This document shows, piece by piece, positions 37,885 to 46,828 of a stretch of DNA of 64,000 nt. The notes beneath the pieces are model-generated. The model did no database searches, had not been told where the DNA came from, and was given only the letters and a program-made list of their open reading frames with translations. A program made the position numbers and the translations under genes. How positions within the stretch are numbered: the stretch's first letter is position 1; the number at the start of each line of letters is the position of its first letter. Origin of the DNA: Blasia pusilla (taxonomy: Eukaryota; Marchantiophyta; Marchantiopsida; Blasiales); assembly GCA_050084515.1 (NCBI GenBank), contig CM114274.1, forward strand, positions 34,472,001 through 34,536,000, given 5' to 3'.

Positions 37885-37965
37885 CCCAAGCCAACGGATT
37901 TCTCTCAAAGATAGTTTTGGTTACCTTGATTGGGGTCATGTAGAGGGATTGGTAAGGAGAGTGAC

Positions 37966-38229
37966 GTTGAAACCCTCCATCATGTTTACTAGTATTTTTA
38001 AATAGATATCCAAGATACATGTTGGGACATCTTTTAGGATATATCGAAGTTTTTATAGTAGGATGTCTTGGAGGATATTGGAAGATAGTCCCATGAGGTT
38101 GAAACCCACCATCATGTTTACTAGTATTTTTAAATAGATATCCAAGATACATGTTGGGACATCTTTTAGGATATATCGAAGTTTTTATAGTAGGATGTCT
38201 TGGAGGATATTGGAAGATAGTCCCATAAG
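37966..38229 (+). repeat. Tandem duplication, ~132-bp unit, inside an LTR relative
   Basis: Two nearly identical units start at gttgaaaccctccatcatg (37966) and gttgaaacccaccatcatg (about 38098), followed by a partial third boundary near 38229. The period equals 44 codons, so one minus-strand frame reads straight through with a repeated PRHPTIKTSIYPKRCPNMYL segment. That frame is probably a by-product, because the sequence belongs to the 5' part of the LTR relative that follows. Confidence 0.85.
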
Positions 38230-38985
38230 GTTGAGGGTGGTCTGGTAAGATCTCGGATAAGTTAAGAGGGCAAGTTTTCTTTTCATTTCGATTCATTTGG
38301 AGTTATTAAAAAAAACTTATTATTTTCGATAAACTATCGTTATGAGCAGAGTTGAATTTCCACATTGGGAAGTGGCCTTTGACCCCCTGCAGTTGGTCAA
38401 GAGTCAAGAAGGTGGCTTGCGAACATAGGCTAGCATGGAGAGACTTTGGAAAAAAGAAGGGGTATATCCAAGGAGAGCGAAAGAGCTTTCGAGTTCATTC
38501 TATCTTTGTTGAATTTCTTCGCATGAAGCGGCGGAGCTATGGTTCTCATTATCTTGTGAATAATCCAAACCTCTTATTAGGAGTGTGAGTTTGGTTTGAC
38601 ATGAGAGAGAAATGGATTTGTGTCCACTTGTTGAGAGAATTTGATTTACAAAGAGAGTGAGAGATTAAGAGTTATACAATGCGGGAGTTTGATGGTGTCT
38701 CGCTGTTGTTGCAAGTTGGGATCCTTGTTCAGTGGCTTATGGGAATGCTCACGAAAGCAAGAACCGTTCATTTGAGTGTTTTGTTAGGCAAATTTTTGTA
38801 CAAGAGATTGATGCGAGGAAGTGTTAGCAAATTTTTCATAGAATTTGAGTATGGAGATGGGATTCTTTATGTTGATGCTCTCGGTAGCAATCTTTGGCTT
38901 GTTGGATTTTATTTGTACAAATTTGCAATTTTTTGTGGAAGAAATCAACACGGAAGTGATATCAAATTTTTCCTAGGAGTTTAGG
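38230..38985 (+). repeat. LTR relative of gypsy family 1, degraded
   Basis: Shares, in order, the gcaagttttcytttc-tttcg-ctcatttggag block, the gttgaatttcyacwttgggaagtggcc block, the gcatgargcggcggagctatggt block and the gagtgkgtttggtttgac block with the LTR at 23217. It continues downstream with sequence homologous to 3590-3270 (reverse complement), including gcttatgggartgctcac. No coding part of the element follows. Confidence 0.65.
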
Positions 38986-41034
38986 TCGTGGGCTGCAATA
39001 CAATTGCCACTTGCTTCAAATGGAACGTCAAATGAAGGAGTTGATTTGATGACCTTGTAGATTAGAAAGTCATGCAGGCTTTCAAAGAAACAATGTGCAA
39101 TTTAAATATTGGAGCTCAAAGTTGTGGTGATTCTCATGGGGTTGCCATAGCCAACGCGTGAAGGTAAAAATTTCAAAATCTTGTGACTTCCTTTGGTGGG
39201 GTTAGAAAAGTAAAAATCATTTTATTTTAGTACTTAGGATAAGGAGAAAAGTAATTTGAAGGTGAAATCAAATGAAAAACTTTATTTAGTGGATGTTGAC
39301 CTAAAGTGATTTGTGGGATTTAGTGTTGTATGAGGCAAAATTGAGATAATTTTAGTGAGTTGACCCTTTTTTAAAACAGGTTAGTGGAGTGGAAAAAAAA
39401 TAGAAGACGTTGATTTTTGAATAAGATTAAAATAGAGCCATATTTACCCATGTGTGATATAAGATAATTACCATTGATATTTACTGATCATCTATTGTTC
39501 AACCACTATCGTCTATTTGATAATTGTGAACTATTGCTCATTGCTACTCAAATGTCGTGGATAGGTGGGTTCGAGTTTTGAGGTATGATCAACCATGCAC
39601 ATTGATTGGTAGCTACTTGACGATGATTGAGTATCGTACAGTGACGCGTGTAGATGCAACGCACTGCCAGTTGCAGTGGCAACCATGTTCCTATCTATTT
39701 GAGTGAAGGAAAACAAGTGAAGTATTATACCTTAGTTAACCTACAATATCACACAATAGTTAAAATTGAGATGATATGGTAAATGATAAATACACACATA
39801 TATATGAAAAACTTAGAAAGTTACCAAGTGTGTGATAGGAGGGCAATAGAAGTCTACTTAATTGAGCTACATATCTTTGTTAATGTCGCGATCAAGCGCA
39901 AATTTTTTTATTAGGTGACTTAAGCAAGACTAGTTTTCGGTAACTCATGTTATGTTGTTAGTCATGAACATTAATTTGGCATACCGATTATGTGTTAGAA
40001 CAATATGTCTAGTAACTTCTTGGACTTGACTTGGCTGACTATAATGGGATTTTTGGAAAAGGATTGTTGGATCTATTTAGACCAATTTTGGACCCTAACA
40101 TTGGACCTTGATCATAGTTAGAGACTTGGTTGAGTCTTGATTAGAGACTTGTTCAAGGTTCATTGGGTAGTTAGGATTTCCACATGCACTAGTCCCGTTT
40201 TTGTCCCTTAGACTGTCAAGGAAGTTTGTCCCAAGTTTTGAATGAAGGATCAGATTGGGTGACTTGAGACCCCGACTCAAGTCACTTGAAGGCTGACTTG
40301 AGACCCCGACTTAGAAGATTCAAGGTTCGTTGATCCAAAATCTGACTAGTATGAATGTGTTTGAATGTGGACTAGTAATAAGAGCATGACCTACTGAACA
40401 AAAATTTATGCGAAACACTAAACCAATGTTGAAGGCAATACGTGCACGACATCCATTGTGTGAATTTCTTCTACTAATGAAATCACTTCTTGTGCACCAA
40501 ACTTGATATTAGTATAGTTGTCATTATTGATGTATACCTTAGTAACCCTAATTCTTGATAGAGCCATTGGGAGCTGAATGTTGTTCCTAAATTCTCATTT
40601 CAAGTTGGAATGATTTCCACTAGAAATTTTAGGTTGAAGTCTCCCCCTCCTATATCTATACTATTATTGGGGAACCCTGTCTTGATTTGCGGCCTCGTCC
40701 CCTTTCGACACCTGTGCATCTCGACCAATTGGTTTCGAGCCCTTCTTTTGGGTCACTCTTAGGTCTAGGAGAAAACTCTTCTTTGGATCCCCTCTTAGGT
40801 TTTGGAGACGATTATCTTGCCATGTAATGATGGACATTTCAAAATTTGGATCTTGATAGTTAGAATCTTATGGTTGTTTAGGGTGACGGCCAAAAATTTA
40901 GGGTTTTGTCTCTTCGAGGACTCATTCTCCCAGACTATTTATTCAAATGAGCATGGGTCATGTCAGAGCAATCCAAAAGGGGGACAAACTAGGTGTATTT
41001 GAATCTAAGTTTATTACTTTCAAGTGCATTGAAA
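38986..41034. other. AT-rich sequence, no gene seen
   Basis: No long frames. A short direct repeat (gacttgagaccccgact, near 40262 and 40293) is the only structure noted. Confidence 0.4.
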
Positions 41035-42965
41035 TATGCAGTTCCCCAGCAAGGACTAGGATGGGCTTGTGGGATGTGTGGTGGGCCACATAGGCAGAGA
41101 GATTACCCACAACATGGTAGAGGGCCGAGGGCGCCTCCGATTTCTCAAGGGCCAACTAGGATGGCCCCACTAGAGTTGCAGTGTGATCATTGTCACTGCT
41201 ATGGTCACACTAGGGATAGGTGATTTAATCTTCGCCGGGAGGTACGACCAGAGGTAGGTAGAGGACCTGGGGGCAAGAGAGTTGGTGGAGATCGAGTAGT
41301 GGATGATCGTGGTGGTAGAGTTCCATCACCAGTCACAAGAGAAGGAGGACGTGCACATGATGTAGCGCTCCTTAGTTGCATCAATTAGTTGGAGCAGAGG
41401 ATTGCTGCCATGACGATGATGCATCTAAGGGTAGGCACCGAGTTGAGAGTAGTTAGTGTGGCGCCAACCTCCACATCTTACCACGATGGTGGTGAGGATT
41501 CTGCTAGTATGGGATTTATGTGTAGTACGGCTCAGGTTGAGGCTATTGCGGTGGTGTCTTGGGGTGATGCGAGAGTAACCAAGCCATCGAGAGGTAGGGT
41601 TGAAATTGACCCACAGGAGGGGACGGATGGGCGGCAGACCAGGGTTCCCCAGTCATTCACGTTGTCAGAGGCACTTCATTCACTATCAATGGTGCCTCGA
41701 CGACCTGTAGTGCCTACAAGTGAGGCAAGTGTGTCGACATCACAAGGAGTGGGAGAGACGACTCCTATGCCAACTCGGGAGGAAATAGTGTCGACCATGT
41801 TGTTGGAGGTGTCCACTAGGGTGAGCAGGCTCCTTTGTTTTCCACCATGGAGTTGGCGACTTTGGGAGTTGGACCAGCGGAGGTGTTCCGGCTGGCCACC
41901 ACGTTGTGTGAGCGTGGAGAGGTGACTTCCTCTCGTTCAGAGGTAGTTGAGAGGTGGTGGACTTGCCCTCAGAGTAGGTGCTCGGGATTTCCTCCACTGA
42001 GTCATGGCATGATGGGGCGACGAAGTTGGTAGATATGCCAGCTAGGCCAGCAATAGAACAAGCCATGATCACACTAGGTGTGGTGTTGTTGGATAATTGA
42101 GCTGAAGTGTTTTGGTTGGTTAGTCTTAGATGTATGGTGTACCACCCGCGGCGCGTCCTACTTGATTCGGGAGCGTAGCCCTTGATGTTAGGGCAGGTGA
42201 TGTGTTTGGCGTTGGGGTTACGGAAAGGCGACATCAAGCATTGTCCCTTTCAGATACAGACCTCTATTGGGGGTGTATCACCCACGCAGTACATGACTTG
42301 AGTTGACATGAGAGGAGTTGGTGGTTAGACTTCAGCAAGAACATGAGTCGGATAGTGCGATGCCGCGCACTCGGGAGATAACGACATCGGTAGAGTTGTA
42401 TGATGTGTTGGTAGGGAATATAGTGATGTATCCCCTTAGGATATACTATTTTTGGTAGGATACAATTTCTTATCGATCAGGGTGGTGATTACATGATGGA
42501 TGGGTGAGTCATCTACCGGTGCAATTTGCAAGGGTTAGTGATGGTAGACCACATGAGGATGCGGTGACCAGGTTGGCAGCATTTACAAATGATATTAGTT
42601 GACCAGGAGGGTTTGGGGAGAAGAACACACATGCAGTGGACATTCCCATAGAGGATAGTCCCACGGGGAGACATGCGTGCAGGTGGGTGTCTCTTCCTAT
42701 GGTGCAGAGTTTTCTTTATTGTTGTTGGGGATGAGCGTTGAGTTGCGTGGAGTGCAGATGAGGTCATGAGGCAGGCGTGGAGCCGTGCCTATGTCTTGGA
42801 TCAAAAAGAGTTAGGTGATGGTTGTGCTCTTGGGGTGGAGACTTCGTATCTTCAGGTACCACACGTGTTATGTGGCAACGTTTGGAGCAGGGTACAACAA
42901 TGTTAGATCTCTTCGCAGGGATCAACATGGTGGGTTGTTGTAGTGTCGCAGTGTTTCCAGGATGA
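41035..42965 (+). pseudogene. Ty3/gypsy gag-PR-methyltransferase-like remnant (family 1, copy C)
   Basis: Gag C-terminal part with two zinc-knuckle-like segments (CGMCGGPHRQRDYPQH and CDHCHCYGHTRDR, about 41070-41222), then the linker ending RVPQSFTLSEAL (about 41675). A retropepsin-like site VLLDSGA with following LMLGQ lies near 42153-42195, followed by PFQIQTSIGG (about 42247). A linker with LYDVLVGNIVMYPL (about 42395) leads into LQVPHVLC and, after a one-base shift, QRLEQGTTMLDLFAGI (42876-42923). The element then jumps to its 3' end region. RT, RNase H and integrase are missing from this copy but present in copy B. Stops and shifts are frequent, so it is non-functional. Confidence 0.75.
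42750..42965 (+). other. Candidate C5 cytosine methyltransferase motif I region
   Basis: MLDLFAGIN at 42900-42926 matches motif I of C5 cytosine methyltransferases (DLFxGxG, the S-adenosylmethionine loop), with Asn at the last glycine. The preceding sequence DEVMRQAWSRAYVLDQKEL and LQVPHVLC forms a continuous open frame with one small shift before the motif. The catalytic PC motif and the rest of the domain are deleted. The known precedent is gypsy elements of charophyte algae that carry methyltransferases. A coincidental motif cannot be excluded. Confidence 0.42.
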
Positions 42966-43074
42966 TGGCACCGATGGTACAGATGTGTATAGGATAGGAG
43001 ATCATGTCAGGTATTTATGTGTGGATTATCTGGAGTTAGGGGGACCCAAGTGCCAGCTAGGGTGGCGGTTGTGG

Positions 43075-43206
43075 GGTCTGGATGTATATGCAAGAGTTTG
43101 TTTCGTTTATGGATGGATCGACTCATGTGTTGGGAAGATTGGTGTTGTGTGGTGTATAGATGTGACCAACGATGTGGGTTATGTAGCAATGTGTATGCGC
43201 ATGACA
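43075..43206 (+). repeat. 3' end repeat R1 of copy C
   Basis: From tctggatgtatatgc to gtgtatgcgcatgacag. Repeated at 43686-43845 beyond the LTR. It contains the tgtgaccaacgatgtgggtt block in both copies. Confidence 0.75.
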
Positions 43207-43207
43207 G

Positions 43208-43685
43208 TTGTCACATCTTAGTACCCGAGAGGTAGAGATCTATCATGGGGATGGCATAAAGAGCCAATAGACTGTCTTGAGTGTAACTTCGTCTCGAGAT
43301 GTCGGATGAGGTTGGCGATAGGTCTGTTGCGTTGAGAACGTCGTTTATGGAGAATTCCCTATTTTTTTTTAGTCCGTCAAGTGATCCCTTGACTAAGTCA
43401 ATAGTCATTTGGTAATGTGTGCACGCAGGTTATCGTTGGTAGGGCTATTTTTGGGGGAAGAGCCTTTTGGCTCTTCCCAAGGATATAAGAGAGGGAGAGA
43501 TGGATTTCTCAAGCCATCTTTCTCATATTGAGTCTTAGGAGTACCTCTCTTGCATGTGTGTGTAGGTGTGTAGGAGCTAGGGTGCTAGCGTTCGGATTTC
43601 CTCACAGCGGAGGGTGGATATGGCTTCATATGCCGATGTAGATTCAGGAATGGAGTTATAGGCCGGGTGAGCCGTTTTTACTACT
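43208..43685 (+). repeat. LTR of gypsy family 1, subtype 2 (copy C)
   Basis: Starts TGTCACATCTTAGTACCCG and shares the TGTCACA-CTT terminus with the copy A LTR. The body matches the solo LTR at 7060. A core promoter block (gctcttcccaaggatataagagaggg) lies near 43472-43497. The right end is uncertain because R2 follows directly. Confidence 0.68.
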
Positions 43686-43845
43686 CTAATTTTGTTGTAG
43701 GATCTCGATGTATATGCGTGAGTTTGTTTTGTTTATGGAGGGATCGACCTCTATATTGGGAAGATCGGGGTTGTGTGGTGTGCTCGAGGTGGTGTGTAGA
43801 TGTGACCAACGATGTGGGTTGTGTAGCGATGTGTATGCGCACAAC
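43686..43845 (+). repeat. Second copy R2 of the copy C 3' end repeat
   Basis: Repeats 43075-43206 with substitutions and a short insertion (gtgctcgaggtg). It ends at gcgcacaaca, the point where R1 meets the LTR. Confidence 0.75.
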
Positions 43846-43975
43846 AAAGTGTTTGAAGTGCAAGATGTATAGCTTTGGTTGTGGCATCATCTGGAATAGC
43901 TACTCTATTGTTAGAGAGAGGATGTATTGCAAACTCACGCTTTAAGATTCGAATCAACATTCATAAGAGTTCTAC

Positions 43976-45350
43976 TTGCAAGTAAGAATTTCTTTATTAA
44001 AAATCCCAATTGCTAAAATATTCATTCATGTTCTTTCATCCCTCCAAATATTGCAACTTTTAATTTACTTTTTTTTTGTGATTTATAGTTTACCAATCAA
44101 TAGTGATGCAACGCGCTTAATCCGTATTGCAATGCTCATTATATGGGATGAAGCATCTTTGAATCATCATCATGCATTTGAGGCAATCAATCGGTCTTTC
44201 CAAGATAGTATGGGAGTGGTCTCTTCAGATCTAGGCAAATACTATTTGGTGGAAAACTCATGATATTTGGTGGTGACTTTTGTCAAGTTTTGCCTATTGT
44301 TCGTCATGGGGATCGTCCACAAATCATCCAAGCCACTATAAAGAGATCACCTCTATGGTCTAATGTCAAGATTATGAAGTTGACGACAAACATGCGAGTT
44401 TAAAGGTTGGAAGGTCATATGCGTGCTCAATAAGAAGCTTTTGCTAATTGGTTATTGGAAGTGGGAGAGGGTCGTCTAACTTTGTACCCTCATTTGAGAG
44501 AAGACTTTATACAAGTACCATCTAAAATGGTTACCAACAGTAATAAGATATTTGATCTTATTGACCTTATATATGGAAATCTTCTTCCCGATTCCATAAC
44601 ATCAACTTCCTAAGAGATACAACAATTTTGACACCAAGAAATAGAGATGTTGATGATATAAATGCTGATGTGATGTCTCGATTTCTCAGAAAAGTGATAT
44701 TTATTTCATATTATTTACTTTCATGTTGTTTTTATTACATTTTTTTAAGGTTGAGCGTGTGATAAGTACTTCTTCTCACTAATATAATTGATGTAACTTT
44801 TTACAAGAGCGCATTTATCTTAGTGCGGACTTCGTTGCAAATGAGGGTATGAGTCATATATATCCGACGGAGTTCTTAAACACATACATGTTTGCAATCA
44901 AGACTACCTCCACATCGTTTGAGATTGAAGATTGGTGCACCAATCATGCTTTTACGGAACATGAATGGGTCGAAGGGACAAGAAAATGGGACTAGAGTGT
45001 TGATTTGTGGTTTTATGGAGCATCTCATAGATGAAGAAATCATCACAGGGAAAAATATTGGAGATCGAGTTTTTATTCCATGTATCCCATTGATCGCATC
45101 TGACTCCGGTTTGCCTTTTGATTCACGTAGGCTTCAACTCCCTATTCGTCCAAATTTTGCTATGACTATTAATAAATCTCAAGGTCAAACCCTACCAAAA
45201 GTAAGAATTTATTTGCCCACTCACCTCTTCTCACATGGTCAATTGTATGTACATTATCTAGAAAAGATCAGAAAAGTTCAATCCACGTTGCAATTGGAAA
45301 TCACATACATTCAAACAAGAACAATAAATACACATGAAATATAATTTATA
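43976..45350 (+). pseudogene. Helitron-type PIF1 helicase remnant
   Basis: The first part contains LIIWDEASLNHHHAFEA (Walker B / DEAx box, about 44140-44190). After a frameshift comes GGDFCQVLPIVRHGD (about 44270), the PIF1-family GGDFRQVLPV motif with Cys for Arg. Then LTTNMRV and a long region with EVGEGR follow. The C-terminal part (44892-45344) has KIGAPIMLLRNMN, NGTRVLICGFM and FAMTINKSQGQTL (motif VI region), then YLPTHLFSHGQLYV. The helicase unwinds DNA during rolling-circle transposition. No Rep domain, Walker A or Helitron terminal hairpin with CTRR was seen, so this is a fragment. It lies about 210 bp before the duplicated GRXS17 upstream segment. Confidence 0.78.
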
Positions 45351-45561
45351 AAGAAATAATTTAAATAAAATATAATTCATTTACGACCCCTACAAAAAGT
45401 TGATTCCAAATGCAAAACTTACAAAATATAAGTTATTTTGCACGCTTTTGAACTGTAGAATATGAATCTTTCATGATCCGATTTGTGTTCTTCAACGCCG
45501 TGTTACTCCCCATTAATGTTTTTTAGCCCCGCGTTACTCCCTTGGGTTTCTCCTCGTCCTA

Positions 45562-45989
45562 CAACTGAAAACCCGAAAAGGGGCCGCATTCTTTAAAATT
45601 TTCAAAATATGTACTTGCATGTCACGGGCATTTTACTAGGAGGGCCCTTAAACAAACTTGTATACATGTCTCCGTCGGTCGCCACGGAGATGCCCTAAAT
45701 TGGAAATAGTGTCCTCCGGACACCTGGCGTTAACTACGGTTAAAAGCAACGGTTTGCGCCGTGGACGGAAAAGTACCGGCGGAAATGAACGGCGGCTCAA
45801 GGAAGGAAGTAAGAAACACGATTTGAGTTCGGGTCACGGGACAGGGAAAGTCACAATCACCGTGAGCAGGAGGAGGAGGAGCGAGAGAGGGGGAGAATCC
45901 GAATCCGAAGAGGAGGCGGAAGTCAGTGCCGCGGTGGGGCTCAGCTCAGCTCTGAGTGCTGTTCCTGCCTCGCAGACTTGTCATTTGTT
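45562..45989 (+). repeat. Left copy of the 428-bp GRXS17 upstream duplication
   Basis: Runs from caactgaaaacccgaaaagg to gtcatttgtt and matches 57168-57595 almost base for base, with a handful of substitutions and small indels (for example ggctcaaggaag against ggctcagggaag). It abuts the left TIR of the large element. The sequence 5' of it (to about 45480) is presumably the original continuation upstream of GRXS17. Confidence 0.9.
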
Positions 45990-45990
45990 G

Positions 45991-46205
45991 GAAGGCCATA
46001 GTTTGTCCCGGAAACGCATTCAAGGCACCTAGGGTAGCGCCTACCTTGAGCTGGGTCGGGCCCAGGTTTTAGGGTCGGGTACCCCAGGATGGGGAGGTTG
46101 TGACGGAGGATAGGGAGGTTGCGACGGACGCCGTGGAGAGATGGATAGCGTTCAGAGACGGACGGCCCCCATCCCGTCCGTTGGAGGGACGGACTACGTC
46201 CGGTT
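45991..46205 (+). repeat. Left terminal inverted repeat
   Basis: Begins gaaggccatagtttgtcccg. The reverse complement of 57165 leftwards begins identically and stays alignable for about 200 bases at roughly 90 percent identity by eye. The inner part contains repeated ggacggac/gtccgtcc words. Confidence 0.9.
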
Positions 46206-46299
46206 CAAATGACGGAACTTTGCCGACGGGTATTAGGGCGGGAATTAGGGGATTCGAGCAGGGTGGAACGAACGGAGAAGAGCGGGAGAAACCGAACAC

Positions 46300-46530
46300 G
46301 GAGGGATTAGCATTTCATTACGAGCGGATTAGCATTTGATTACGAGCGGGTTATGGGACGGAACATGGCCAGAAGAAGAGCGGGAGAAACACGGAACGAG
46401 GAAGAGCGCTTTGTATGCGGAGACCGTGATTAGCTGATTAAGAGCGGATTAGCATTTCATTACGAGCTTGATTAGTTCTAACTTGATTGATTACGAGCTG
46501 CGGATCGCGGATTACAAGCCGGATTAGGCG
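46300..46530 (+). repeat. Left subterminal repeats
   Basis: Short words gcggattagcatttcatta and ttacgagc recur several times (about 46305, 46325, 46445, 46490). Subterminal arrays of this kind are typical transposase-binding regions in MULE and hAT elements. That role is inferred. Confidence 0.6.
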
Positions 46531-46828
46531 GATGGGGTCCACTCCGTAACTTTTTTCATGTAAGAGATTATTTGCGTCCGTGAGTATCATTTGCCAATTT
46601 GCACGTAAGTAGCTATTGGTGCCACATTCGGCCATGGTGAAAGATAAAAGCTTAGTTCGTCATCCAAGAAAACATGTCTATTATTATGTGCACTATAATT
46701 TTGGTGTTCCATTTATGTACTCTCCAGTCTTGCCTAGGTCAAATGGACAGAATTCACACTTGAAGCCTGCACTTGAATTGGAGCCTGCACTTGAAGCCTG
46801 CACTTCAATCCCTGAATAGCTTATAGCC

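Noticed and set aside
37862-38296. 144-codon minus-strand frame with a 44-residue repeat
   Set aside because: Explained by a 132-bp duplication inside an LTR relative; no start context or family match.
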